The notes under the pieces are model-generated. The model was not told where the DNA came from. It saw only the letters and a program-made list of their open reading frames with translations, and did not search any database. The position numbers were made by a program, and so were the translations under genes. This document shows, piece after piece, positions 53,064 through 61,368 of a stretch of DNA of 64,000 nucleotides (positions within the stretch are counted from its first letter, which is position 1; every line of letters starts with the position of its first letter). Location: positions 33,272 through 97,271 of the forward strand of contig JAEWUD010000015.1 of NCBI GenBank assembly GCA_023397475.1, written 5' to 3'. The DNA is from Bacillota bacterium. Lineage in GTDB: Bacteria; Bacillota; Clostridia; Saccharofermentanales; Saccharofermentanaceae.

Positions 53064-54337
53064 ACGTTATCCTCCGTCTTCTTGAAAAGCAGCGTGGCGT
53101 TCTGTCCGCCGAAGCCGAGCGAATTCGACATCGCAACCTGAACCGGCATTTTTCGAGCGGTAAGCGGTGTGTAATCGAGGTCGCACTCCGGATCCGCCTC
53201 GGTAAGTCCGATCGTCGGAGGAACAACTCCGTCGCGAATAGCGAGGACCGAGGCGACGGCTTCCACCGCGCCGGCCGCGCCGAGCAGATGTCCCGTTACG
53301 GACTTCGTCGAGCTGATCGCCGTCTTGTAGGCGGCATCGCCGAGCGCGGACTTGATCGCGATCGTCTCATACTTATCATTGAGCTCGGTACCCGTGCCGT
53401 GGGCGTTGATATAGGATACTTCTTCCGGTGTGACGCCGGCTTCGCGCATCGCGAGGATCATCGAGCGCGCAGCTCCCTTGCCTTCCGGGTCGGGGCTCGT
53501 GATGTGATAGGCGTCCGCCGTCGCGCCGTAACCGGCGATCTCGGCGATGATGTTTGCTCCGCGGCTCACCGCATTCTCCATGGTCTCGAGAACCAGGATG
53601 CCTGCACCCTCGGCGATGACGAATCCGCCGCGGCGGCTGTCGAAAGGCAGCGATGCGAGATCCGGATCCTGAGTTGTATTCAGTGCCTTCATGTTCGAGA
53701 ATCCGGCAATGGCGATCGGAGTGATCGGCGCCTCGGCGCCTCCGCAGATCGCCGCCTTCAGGTAGCCGCCCTTGATCGCGCGAAAAGCTTCGCCGATCGC
53801 GTGGGTACCGGACGCGCACGCCGTCGTCACACAATAATTCGCCCCCTTGACCCCGTAATTCATCGCGACCTGACCGGCGGCGATATTACTGATCATCATT
53901 GGGATGAACAGCGGCGAGATTCTGCCCGGTCCTCCCTTAACAAAGAGGTTCTCATACTGCTCATTCATCGTGTTGAGTCCGCCGACACCGGAGCCGATGA
54001 TCACGCCGACGTCAAAGGGGTCAATCGAAGACAAGTCAATCCCGGAAGATTCCACCGCTTCTTTGGACGCCGCGACAGCAAACTGACAGTAACGGTCCAT
54101 ACGTCGAGCTTCCTTACGATCCATATAGAGCGTAGGATCGAAATCCTTCACTTGCGACGCGACATGGACCTTGTACTCGTATCCGCCGTCGAGTTCAAGG
54201 GGAGCAATCCCGTGGCGTCCTTCGACGAGCGCCTTCCAGAAATCCTCCGAGTTGTTGCCTACCGGCGAGATGACGCCCGTTCCCGTAACGACGACGCGCG
54301 GGCGACCGGCTGCATCTGTGTATGTTTTCTCACTCAT
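53060..54337 (-). CDS. fabF: Beta-ketoacyl-ACP synthase II FabF
   Basis: A 425-aa condensing enzyme extending acyl-ACP with malonyl-ACP. The Cys-His-His triad is visible: Cys in TTACASGTHAIGEA (about 165), His in NAHGTGTELNDKYE (about 305) and His in SVTGHLLGAAGAVEA (about 340). N-terminus RVVVTGTGVISPVGNN is standard, C-terminus MSNSLGFGGQNATLLFKK. The ATG at 54337 has GAGGAGG before it. About 40 bases after fabG. Confidence 0.97.
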   Translation of the reverse strand: MSEKTYTDAAGRPRVVVTGTGVISPVGNNSEDFWKALVEGRHGIAPLELDGGYEYKVHVASQVKDFDPTLYMDRKEARRMDRYCQFAVAASKEAVESSGIDLSSIDPFDVGVIIGSGVGGLNTMNEQYENLFVKGGPGRISPLFIPMMISNIAAGQVAMNYGVKGANYCVTTACASGTHAIGEAFRAIKGGYLKAAICGGAEAPITPIAIAGFSNMKALNTTQDPDLASLPFDSRRGGFVIAEGAGILVLETMENAVSRGANIIAEIAGYGATADAYHITSPDPEGKGAARSMILAMREAGVTPEEVSYINAHGTGTELNDKYETIAIKSALGDAAYKTAISSTKSVTGHLLGAAGAVEAVASVLAIRDGVVPPTIGLTEADPECDLDYTPLTARKMPVQVAMSNSLGFGGQNATLLFKKTEDNV

Positions 54338-54374
54338 ATAAAAGCCTCCTCAAATCTATAAGGGTTCAGATCAT

Positions 54375-55133
54375 TTACAAAACAAGTCCGCCGGACACCT
54401 CGATCACCTGTCCGGTGACATAGGAGGCTTTGTCCGAAGCAAGGAAAGATACGACTCCCGCAACATCCTTCGAGGTGCCGTAACGACCGAGGGCAATCCG
54501 TGCGACGGCTGCCTTCTTGATCTCTTCCGGAAGATCCGCCGTCATATCCGTGTCTATGAATCCCGGGGCGACGGCATTCGCCGTAATCCCTCTGCTTCCC
54601 ATCTCTTTGGCGACCGTCTTCGTCATCGCGATTAACCCGGCCTTTGCCGCGGAATAATTCGCCTGTCCGGGGTTCCCGTAGATACCGGCGATCGAAGCCA
54701 TGTTGATGATCCGTCCGTACTTCTGGCGAAGCATCAGCGACAGACAGAGCTTCGTCAGCATGAACGCACTCGTCAGATTGATATCGATGATACTCGAGAA
54801 CTGCTCAAGACTCATCCGCATCGCGAAATTATCTCGGATCGCCCCGGCATTATTGACCAACACATCCACGCGTCCGAAGTTTGACTTCGCCGCATCGAAA
54901 ACCGCCTGACAGCCGGTTTCCAGAGAGACGTCTGCCGCGACGGTGACGACGCGGGTGCCCGGGCGAATACTCTCACAGGAGGTCTTGACCGCGGCTGCGG
55001 CCTCATGTCCGGAACGGTATGCAAGAACCAGGTCAAATCCGTCCGCCGCGAGCTGCTCGGCGACCGCGGCACCGATGCCGCGCGACGCGCCCGTGACGAT
55101 GGCTACAGGGGTGAAGTCTTTGGTATCACTCAT
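54375..55133 (-). CDS. fabG: 3-oxoacyl-ACP reductase FabG
   Basis: A 252-aa short-chain dehydrogenase reducing 3-oxoacyl-ACP with NADPH. Rossmann motif is TGASRGIGAAVAEQL, NNAG near residue 90, the catalytic Ser in INMASIAG and Tyr/Lys in YSAAKAG. The C-terminus GQVIEVSGGLVL is typical of FabG. The ATG overlaps the fabK stop by 4 bases and is preceded by GGAGGTTCCAT. Confidence 0.96.
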   Translation of the reverse strand: MSDTKDFTPVAIVTGASRGIGAAVAEQLAADGFDLVLAYRSGHEAAAAVKTSCESIRPGTRVVTVAADVSLETGCQAVFDAAKSNFGRVDVLVNNAGAIRDNFAMRMSLEQFSSIIDINLTSAFMLTKLCLSLMLRQKYGRIINMASIAGIYGNPGQANYSAAKAGLIAMTKTVAKEMGSRGITANAVAPGFIDTDMTADLPEEIKKAAVARIALGRYGTSKDVAGVVSFLASDKASYVTGQVIEVSGGLVL

Positions 55134-56065
55134 ATGGAACCTCCGGAAGCGACAATCGCTTCATACTCCGCAAACATTTCCGCAATGATCTCGGCGGCAG
55201 GCTGGATTCTCGTGACCATTCCGGCAACCTGTCCGGCCATGAACGACCCTTCCTTCAAATCGCCGTCCTTGACAGCTTTACGCAGGGACCCGATCGTGAT
55301 CGCCTCCATCTCTTCGAAGGTCGCGCCCTTCTTCTCGAGCTCGAGAAGCTCGGAAACAAGCGGATTCTTGATGCAACGAACCGGATGTCCGCCGCTTCTG
55401 CCGGTGACACGCGAATCGATGTCGCGGCACTTGATAACTAATTCCTTATAATTCTGGTGAATCGTGCACTCCTCTGCGGCGAGGAATCGCGTGCCGACCT
55501 GGACGCCGCAGGCGCCGAGCATGCTGACGGCGGCAATTCCGCGTCCGTCCGCGATACCTCCCGCGGCAATGACCGGAATCTTCACGGCGTCGACGACCTG
55601 AGGTGTCAGCGCCATCGTCGTAATCTCTCCGATATGGCCGCCGGCTTCCGTTCCCTCGGCGACGACCGCGTCAACGCCCAGTGATTCCATACGCTTGGCA
55701 AGGCCGGTCGATGCGACGACCGGGATGACCTTGATTCCCGCCGTCTTCCAGCCTTCGACGAACTTACCCGGAGATCCGGCGCCGGTGGTGACGACGGCAA
55801 CGTTCTCCTCGATCACGACCTGCGCGAGCTCGGGAGAGGCCGGGTTCATCAACATGATGTTGACGCCGAAAGGCTTGTCCGTCAGGCTTTTCGCGAGGCG
55901 GATCTCCTTCCGAAGAAGCTCGCCGTTCATCGATCCCGCGGCGATCAGTCCGAGACCGCCTCCGTTCGATACGGCCGCCGCAAGATAGGCATCCGCGACC
56001 CAGGCCATACCGCCTTGGATGATCGGGTACTTGGTTCCGAGAATATCTGTAACTCTTGTCTTCAT
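55130..56065 (-). CDS. fabK: FMN-dependent enoyl-ACP reductase FabK
   Basis: A 311-aa FMN enzyme performing the last reduction of the elongation cycle, in place of FabI. Visible are IIQGGMAWVADAYLAAAVSNGG at the start, EGTEAGGHIGEI (about 140) and PVIAAGGIADGRGIAA (about 180), the FMN phosphate-binding parts, and GTRFLAAEECTIHQNYK. No FabI is seen in the window. Located between fabH and fabG, overlapping the latter. The ATG at 56065 has GGAGGACGAATCCA before it. Triclosan-resistant enzymes of this type are common in clostridia and streptococci. Confidence 0.95.
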   Translation of the reverse strand: MKTRVTDILGTKYPIIQGGMAWVADAYLAAAVSNGGGLGLIAAGSMNGELLRKEIRLAKSLTDKPFGVNIMLMNPASPELAQVVIEENVAVVTTGAGSPGKFVEGWKTAGIKVIPVVASTGLAKRMESLGVDAVVAEGTEAGGHIGEITTMALTPQVVDAVKIPVIAAGGIADGRGIAAVSMLGACGVQVGTRFLAAEECTIHQNYKELVIKCRDIDSRVTGRSGGHPVRCIKNPLVSELLELEKKGATFEEMEAITIGSLRKAVKDGDLKEGSFMAGQVAGMVTRIQPAAEIIAEMFAEYEAIVASGGSI

Positions 56066-56089
56066 TGGATTCGTCCTCCGATTGATTCG

Positions 56090-57103
56090 TTAAAATTCGC
56101 AGAGCAGGGCGCCGTAAGTTAATCCGCCGCCGAAGCCCGTAAATACCAATTTCTGACCTCTCTTGATCTTGCCGGACCGCACCTCGCGGTCAAGACAGAT
56201 CGGGATCGATGCCGAGGATGTATTTCCGGTCTCGGCCAGGTGCGAGATGATCTTCTCTTCCGGAATACCCAGGCGTTTCGCCGCCGAAGCGAGAATCCGC
56301 GTATTCGCCTGATGCGGAATAAGGTAATCAATATCCGCAAGAGTCATCTTCGCGTTCTCAACCGCCCGTTCAACAGCCAGAGGCATCTTTGTTGTCGCAA
56401 AACGATAGACGTCCTGTCCTTGCATCTCGATAAACTTGCCGGTCTCATGCGCGAAAAGCGGTTTTCTCTCCTCATGATCCTTCGGAAGGAAGGGATGCTT
56501 CATCCGAGGCATGCCCTCGCCGACAATCGCGTAACCCGAAGCTCCGTCCGCCCCGAAAAAAGACGAATATGGCTTAGCAGCCGCATCTGCGGCGCCCTTC
56601 CCGAGAATGACAGCGCCGGCACCGTCGCCGAATAATACACAAACGCGTCGGTCGGTGAAGTCAATAATCTTGGAAAGAGATTCAGCTGACACGACGAGGA
56701 TATACCGCATATCCGAGGTCGCCAGGTATCGCATCGCGATATCGAAGGCTTGAATAAAGCCGGTACAGGCTTCGTTGATGTCGAAGCAAGAAGCGTTCAC
56801 GGCCTTCAGTTCATTCTGCAGGATGCACGCCATATTCGGAGAAGAGTAATCCGCGGTCATCGTCGATACGATAATCATGTCGATCTCGTCGGGCGCGATA
56901 CCCGCCATCTCGATCGCTCCGCGCGCCGCTCCGGCACCGAGCTCCCAGGTCTCTTCGCCGGCGCTGAGGTAGCGACTGCGAATTCCGGTACGGGAAGCAA
57001 TCCATTCATCACTGGTGTCGATAAATTCCGAGAACTGTTTGTTCTCGACGACAAGTTCCGGGAAACAGGAACCGGTGCCGAGAATGGAGTAAGTATATTG
57101 CAC
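56090..57103 (-). CDS. fabH: Beta-ketoacyl-ACP synthase III FabH, GTG start
   Basis: A 337-aa KAS III starting fatty-acid synthesis from acetyl-CoA (or branched) plus malonyl-ACP. Catalytic Cys is in DINEACTGFIQAF (about 115), His in LIPHQANTRIL and Asn in ETGNTSSASIP. The frame is open to 57190, but the extra residues are not family-like. A GTG at 57103-57101 eight bases after GGAGG gives the normal length and N-terminus VQYTYSILGTGSCFP. First gene of the fab operon. The residue pair before the Cys is Glu-Ala, instead of the more usual Ala-Ala. Confidence 0.94.
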   Translation of the reverse strand: MQYTYSILGTGSCFPELVVENKQFSEFIDTSDEWIASRTGIRSRYLSAGEETWELGAGAARGAIEMAGIAPDEIDMIIVSTMTADYSSPNMACILQNELKAVNASCFDINEACTGFIQAFDIAMRYLATSDMRYILVVSAESLSKIIDFTDRRVCVLFGDGAGAVILGKGAADAAAKPYSSFFGADGASGYAIVGEGMPRMKHPFLPKDHEERKPLFAHETGKFIEMQGQDVYRFATTKMPLAVERAVENAKMTLADIDYLIPHQANTRILASAAKRLGIPEEKIISHLAETGNTSSASIPICLDREVRSGKIKRGQKLVFTGFGGGLTYGALLCEF

Positions 57104-57161
57104 GATTATATCCTCCGAGCGTAAGAAAACCCTGTAACGGTAAGATCTTCGCTTGCATTTC

Positions 57162-57191
57162 TTTTGAGAATCAAGTATTTTGATAATCAAA
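57162..57191. promoter_or_regulatory. Two FabT-like operator boxes between fabH and fabD
   Basis: TTTGATAATCAAA (57179-57191) is a perfect 13-base palindrome, and TTTGAGAATCAAG (57163-57175) is a near copy with its centre 16 bp away. Both fit the TTTGAnnnTCAAA pattern of the MarR-family regulator FabT. They lie just downstream of the predicted fabH start point and in the divergent fabD leader region, so one repressor could control both. Confidence 0.65.
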
Positions 57192-57194
57192 GGT

Positions 57195-57230
57195 TATCGC
57201 CATTCTACTACGATGCGAATCCAGCGTCAA
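57195..57230 (-). promoter_or_regulatory. Predicted sigma-A promoter of the fab operon
   Basis: On the minus strand TTGACG (57230-57225) and TAGAAT (57207-57202) are 17 bases apart, both 5/6 matches. Start about 57195, leader about 90 bases. The two FabT-like boxes then fall at roughly +4 to +33. Confidence 0.75.
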
Positions 57231-57293
57231 CCATGGCGACTACACCCTGCAGACGAATCCGGCATCGCCGGAACTACGGAGGTTATCAAGTCT

Positions 57294-58139
57294 ATGCGTG
57301 CATATCTCTTCCCCGGACAAGGGGCACAGACCGTTCAGATGGCCGAAGAAATCCTTACGGCATTCCCCGCCGCAGCCGCCTTGTATAAGGAAGCCCAAGA
57401 AATCACAGGTCTCGATCTGACAAATCTTACCGAAGAAGAACTCGGCCAGACACGCTACAGCCAGCCGGCGATCGTCGTCCACAGCGCCGCGTCACTGCTT
57501 CGAGAGCACGAGCAAAATCCAGTAACGGAGTATTCTCCGGCGCTCGCCGGTTTCTCACTCGGCGAGTACACCGCACTTCACGCGGCCGGTGTCATCACTT
57601 TCACAGACCTGATGCGTCTCGTCGACGTTCGCTCCCGCCTGATGCAAGAGACCGCGGAGAGCGTCCCCGGTGCCATGTACGCGGTCATCGGATTGGCCGA
57701 CGAAGCGGTTGAGAATTGCCTCAGCTCCTATGCAGATGTATATCCCGTCAATTACAACTGCAATGGTCAACTCGTGATTGCCGGACTTGAAGCGTCGGCA
57801 GCGGAGGCGGCAGCTGAACTGCAGAACATCGGTGCGCGACGCGTGATGCGTCTTGCCGTCAACGGAGCTTTTCACACGCCGCTCATGTCTTCTGCGGCGG
57901 CGCGTCTTCGAGAATTTGCCGCGACCTTGTCCTTCGCTTCATTGGATATGCCGCTCTACTCGAACGCAACGGGTGCGCGCGTTACCGCGCCGATCGACTG
58001 GCCTTCCTATCTCGAGACACATATGATCTCACCCGTTCGATTCACCGCCGAGATCCGGACGATGCGGGAAGATGGTTATACAGACTTCACCGAAGTCGGA
58101 CCCGGCAAAGTTCTCTCCGGCCTCGTGAAGAAGATCTGA
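57294..58139 (+). CDS. fabD: Malonyl-CoA:ACP transacylase FabD
   Basis: A 281-aa enzyme loading malonate from CoA to ACP. Motifs are YLFPGQGAQTVQM at the start, the nucleophile elbow GFSLGEY (Ser near residue 88) and catalytic His in GAFHTPLMSSAA (about 187). The elbow is usually GHSLGE; Phe replaces the His before Ser here. The ATG at 57294 lies 11 bases after GGAGG; a longer frame from 57180 would run over the operator boxes and has no family match. It is divergent from the other fab genes, whereas in many clostridia it sits between fabK and fabG. It is about 25 residues shorter than the common form. Confidence 0.94.
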   Translation: MRAYLFPGQGAQTVQMAEEILTAFPAAAALYKEAQEITGLDLTNLTEEELGQTRYSQPAIVVHSAASLLREHEQNPVTEYSPALAGFSLGEYTALHAAGVITFTDLMRLVDVRSRLMQETAESVPGAMYAVIGLADEAVENCLSSYADVYPVNYNCNGQLVIAGLEASAAEAAAELQNIGARRVMRLAVNGAFHTPLMSSAAARLREFAATLSFASLDMPLYSNATGARVTAPIDWPSYLETHMISPVRFTAEIRTMREDGYTDFTEVGPGKVLSGLVKKI

Positions 58140-58181
58140 ACCTACACATCACCATAACCCCCTCCAAGGTTATCGATATGT

Positions 58182-58263
58182 AAGAAGCCCCGGCATTGAA
58201 TCCTTTGTTCTCACTTGTGGTGTGACAACAGAAAGTTCATAGCGAGGGGCTTCTTGCTGTTCT
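58182..58263 (+). terminator. Long-loop terminator-like structure after fabD
   Basis: AAGAAGCCCC (58182-58191) and GGGGCTTCTT (58246-58255) form a perfect 10-bp stem enclosing 54 bases. A second hairpin with TCAC/GTGA lies inside. GCTGTTCTTTTTATT follows on the plus strand, so it could end fabD transcription, or be part of a small structured RNA. Confidence 0.6.
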
Positions 58264-58380
58264 TTTTATTGAGAAAATTCAAGCGGCGGCATCTTATTGC
58301 GTGAGAGATAATTTGCGATACACGCAACGCAACAGCCGATCAGAAAGAAGATGCGTTCGATCGTATGTCTCCAAAATACG

Positions 58381-58409
58381 AAAAAGCCGTCGCTTCCAAC
58401 CTCGACGGC
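58381..58409 (-). terminator. Intrinsic terminator of the 58438 gene
   Basis: On the minus strand GCCGTCG pairs with CGACGGC (58409-58386, loop of 10 bases) and is followed by TTTTT (58385-58381). It begins 29 bases beyond the stop at 58438, so it is a standard Rho-independent terminator. Confidence 0.85.
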
Positions 58410-58437
58410 TTCCTCAGTGATTATTTCTCAAGCCATA

Positions 58438-58971
58438 TTACTGATGATTATACTCCATCTTGCGAGATCCGGAAACCCTCCGGAGAACAAAAGCGGAAAT
58501 AATTGCGGTTACCATTACGGCAACACCCGCAAAAATCAGAGTATAGTCGAATCCGGTCTTCTTCACATTCGCGGAGGTAACAGAAATCAGCACCTTACCC
58601 GTAGAATCTGTGATAGAGACACCGTTTGTCTTGTCGTACTTGGACGTAAGTCCGAGAAGAGATGCCGCATGAGCGATCTCAAGGGCAATGCCGGACTTCT
58701 GTGCGGATGTCAACTTGGCATAGTCCTTCTGTCCCGCGGCAATCGCGACAGCGTCATTGATATCTGTAACAATGCCGGTGATCTGAGCTTCGGTAAGGTT
58801 CACACCCTCCTGCGCCATGTAGGATTCTGCCTGGGATATATACGTCTGCGCTACGCCGGCGTTCTTCAGCGCCGCGGTGATGTCACTCTCCTGTGCTGCC
58901 GCAGATACCGGGGCCGCAAAGGCAAGAACGGTCATCAGCGTCACTGTCAACAAGGCGATTAACTTCTTCAT
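58438..58971 (-). CDS. Small secreted protein with sorting-signal-like C-terminus
   Basis: A 177-aa protein with a clear signal peptide (KKLIALLTVTLMTVLAFAAPVSA, cut about residue 24) and a helical body beginning AAQESDITAALKNAGVAQTYI with TEAQITGIVTDINDAV and LTSAQKSGIALEI. The C-terminal part VKKTG-FDYT is followed by a hydrophobic helix (LIFAGVAVMVTAIISAFVL) and basic residues RRVSGSRK. This looks like an LPXTG-type sorting signal with altered first residues. A sortase gene lies about 1 kb upstream on the same strand. The ATG at 58971 is eight bases from GGAAG. Function unknown; wall attachment is inferred. Confidence 0.85.
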   Translation of the reverse strand: MKKLIALLTVTLMTVLAFAAPVSAAAQESDITAALKNAGVAQTYISQAESYMAQEGVNLTEAQITGIVTDINDAVAIAAGQKDYAKLTSAQKSGIALEIAHAASLLGLTSKYDKTNGVSITDSTGKVLISVTSANVKKTGFDYTLIFAGVAVMVTAIISAFVLRRVSGSRKMEYNHQ

Positions 58972-59105
58972 CACATCTTCCTCCGATTCAGGGTTCATAC
59001 TGCCTCATATACATCCGGCAGTAGCTTGTAAGTACATTGTAAAAGAAATAAGATACTCTCACATTGTTAAGATTATCACAAGACATTAGCATCCGCAACT
59101 CCGAA

Positions 59106-60014
59106 TTATGAAGTTTTGATTGCAGTATGAAGAAACTTCTCCTTCTTCAGCTGTTTCTCGCGCTTCGAATAACCGAGGTAAACAAGCGTTGACGTAGAGA
59201 CAAGGAACAGAACAATTCCGAACGTCAGGAAGAACCAGTTTGATTGGGTGAGTACCGAATCGACGAAATATTTCAGGTACGGAGTGACGATCGCAATCCG
59301 ATCCGTAAGGCCGGTCACAGCAAGAACAATCGCCGGGACGGCAAAAATGGCTCCGGCAAACCATAAGCCGAGCATGATGCCGCGCAGCCAAAGCAATGGC
59401 TTGCGACGATACAGCAGAGCCAACAGACCGATAGTCAAACACAGCACGACAATCCCCGCAATATATGCGGTCGACATCGTACGTACGAACGACAGCGACC
59501 GTTGAAACAACCCGATGTTCATCACAAGTCGCAGATCGATCAGGCAGACATGCCGCGCGATAATTTCCGCCGTATCCGCGGCGACTGCGTCCAACAATGC
59601 ATACTGCTCCGGGGTCGCGACATAGCCCTGTTCCTCAGAGTACTGATCGAGAAAAGCCGTCAGCGGAGCTTTGATCTTCTCGATCGGATACGCGGGTTCG
59701 GAATATTCCGCTTCGCCGTTCAAGTAGAGAACAACATTGTGAATGTGATTGCGGAGCATCGTGTGCAATTCGCTCTCCTCAACCGTCTCGGCAAAAACTT
59801 CTTCGGGGATCCCCGAGTAAGAACTCTGCATGCGGAACTCCAGAAGAATCGCTTCCTTCACCTTGGTAACATAGGTCGGCGTCGCGATAATATCGAGATA
59901 GAAAGCTTCTGACATCACCGTCCCACGCAGATATAACGAGACGACGATCGTCATCGTCGACAACGCGATCATGACCGATAACAGGACAGACAGGGCACCC
60001 TTCAAACGATTCAT
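59106..60014 (-). CDS. Membrane protein with large extracytoplasmic loop, sortase partner
   Basis: A 302-aa protein with one N-terminal helix (about 8-28), an extracytoplasmic domain of about 145 residues (YLDIIATPTYVTKVKEAIL through DLRLVMNIGLF), three more helices (about 181-201, 210-233 and 258-283) and a Lys-rich cytoplasmic tail (SKREKQLKKEKF). Not recognised. It overlaps the sortase stop by 4 bases, so it is translationally coupled and may assist the sortase. GGAGGCGAAGTTGAATAC precedes the ATG. Confidence 0.82.
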   Translation of the reverse strand: MNRLKGALSVLLSVMIALSTMTIVVSLYLRGTVMSEAFYLDIIATPTYVTKVKEAILLEFRMQSSYSGIPEEVFAETVEESELHTMLRNHIHNVVLYLNGEAEYSEPAYPIEKIKAPLTAFLDQYSEEQGYVATPEQYALLDAVAADTAEIIARHVCLIDLRLVMNIGLFQRSLSFVRTMSTAYIAGIVVLCLTIGLLALLYRRKPLLWLRGIMLGLWFAGAIFAVPAIVLAVTGLTDRIAIVTPYLKYFVDSVLTQSNWFFLTFGIVLFLVSTSTLVYLGYSKREKQLKKEKFLHTAIKTS

Positions 60015-61042
60015 GTATTCAACTTCGCCTCCGTCAGGTCACAACGGACAACATACCGGTTTGGCGCATTCCCGACATATACGAACGGATAACACGTATA
60101 TAGCGTCAGTTGTTCCTGATCTGTTGGATCCGTAATCGTATCAAAATCCTTCTTCTCCAGAATCGAAATCTCGCGGATCACATACGTGAAACTCCCGTAC
60201 GTTGTCTCGAAATCAATAATATCGCCAACCTCAACATATTCCAGATCGCGAAAATACGAGGTCCGGTGTGATGCGATAACAATATTGCCTTCCTGGCCGG
60301 GCAGGAAAGAATCAAAATAATGTCCCGCGCCCAGTCGGAACTGATCCTCCGTGTCTCCCTGATATACGCCAACCTCAATCTCTGCGGAAGCAATGCGGAT
60401 CGTTCCGATCTGATCCCCCTGATAATAGAAAGGAACAACAAGCTTCCCCTCCGTCTCCGTAGGAATCGTTGCCGACTCGCGAACCGTCGTCGCGGATGTC
60501 TGCGTCACATTCGGTTCGTCGCTGGTCGATACACGCACCGCATCGCGCCCCGTAAGAAAAATCGCCAGCACGGACTCATTCTCAACATAGGAAAAAAATC
60601 CCACCGACAACAGACTCAATCCGAGAAGAAAAATAGCAAAAGGAATCGAAGCCATCCCGACCCGACGCATCCGCTTCAAAAAATTCATATTGCGATGCCG
60701 ACGTCGGCCATCGCGAAGAAGATCAGGCGAAGTGCGTTGCTCACGACTCTTCTCCGACGCCAGAAATTGGAAGGCCGGATAGTCCGACGAATGACGACGG
60801 GAATGAGAAGATCGCAAGACAGAATTCGTCTCCGAAAGATCGTCCGAAGCATTACCCGACTCCTCGGAAAAAGCAGAGTCGCTCGAAGTTGTAAAAGCAT
60901 CGACGGTAGCGCTCGACGTTGAAGAAGTTGCGTCCGGGGAATCACTCGATAAAGAAGAAACATCCGACGCAGAAACCGTCCCCGGTCTCCGTGAAGAAAC
61001 CAAGCGCGAATCGTCGCTGTTCCCATTCTCTCTTCGACGCAT
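60011..61042 (-). CDS. Sortase (class D-like) with long Ser-rich cytoplasmic N-terminus
   Basis: A 343-aa transpeptidase. The first 125 residues are Ser/Arg/Asp rich and likely cytoplasmic, followed by one transmembrane helix (about 131-155, ASIPFAIFLLGLSLLSVGFF) and the catalytic beta-barrel (about 195-343). Catalytic His is in VIASHRTSYF, Cys in LTLYTCYPF and Arg in NRYVVRC. The TCYPF context resembles class D sortases. The N-terminal region is much longer than the usual 5-10 residues. The ATG at 61042 behind GGGGAG is chosen over a TTG at 61066. Confidence 0.92.
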   Translation of the reverse strand: MRRRENGNSDDSRLVSSRRPGTVSASDVSSLSSDSPDATSSTSSATVDAFTTSSDSAFSEESGNASDDLSETNSVLRSSHSRRHSSDYPAFQFLASEKSREQRTSPDLLRDGRRRHRNMNFLKRMRRVGMASIPFAIFLLGLSLLSVGFFSYVENESVLAIFLTGRDAVRVSTSDEPNVTQTSATTVRESATIPTETEGKLVVPFYYQGDQIGTIRIASAEIEVGVYQGDTEDQFRLGAGHYFDSFLPGQEGNIVIASHRTSYFRDLEYVEVGDIIDFETTYGSFTYVIREISILEKKDFDTITDPTDQEQLTLYTCYPFVYVGNAPNRYVVRCDLTEAKLNT

Positions 61043-61271
61043 GAGCGAGCTCCCCTTCCTTGGCAAATACTTAACACAATAATAGCGATCTGCCGGGAAG
61101 TTTTCAACACAAAGAGCCTTGATCTATCTCAATCTTCCGATTGTGGACGAAAATGCCCCGAACGACCCCTCTCGTTGCGTTTTAAGCGGCTTGACTTTGT
61201 ACTCTTCAGTTTCTTCCGGCACATGTCGCGAACCCGGGAGCCAGAGGAATACGATATCACACCTTCCACCG
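61043..61271. other. Gap between sortase and Pro-rich protein genes
   Basis: No coding frame or RNA gene is supported. A TTGACTTTGTACTC stretch on plus near 61191 has no matching -10. The promoter for the sortase gene was not found with confidence. Confidence 0.4.
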
Positions 61272-61317
61272 CACAAAGAAGCTGCCTCATCCGACTTTTT
61301 AAGTCATCAGAGACAGC
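61272..61317 (-). terminator. Terminator-like hairpin after the Pro-rich secreted protein
   Basis: GAGACAGC (61310-61317) and GCTGCCTC (61281-61288) pair on the minus strand with one G-U, with an inner GACTT-AAA-AAGTC hairpin. The sequence TTCTTTG follows. The T-tract is short, so termination could be weak. Confidence 0.55.
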
Positions 61318-61368
61318 CTCTCTTGGAATCCGTATTTATCATGCGAAATAACTAGCCCCGGGTAGTAA

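Noticed and set aside
53036..54361. Long 441-aa plus-strand open frame
   Set aside because: Antisense shadow of fabF, which has all catalytic residues.
57180..57293. N-terminal extension of FabD
   Set aside because: It runs over the fabH promoter and a FabT-like box; the ATG at 57294 starts at the family N-terminus after GGAGG.
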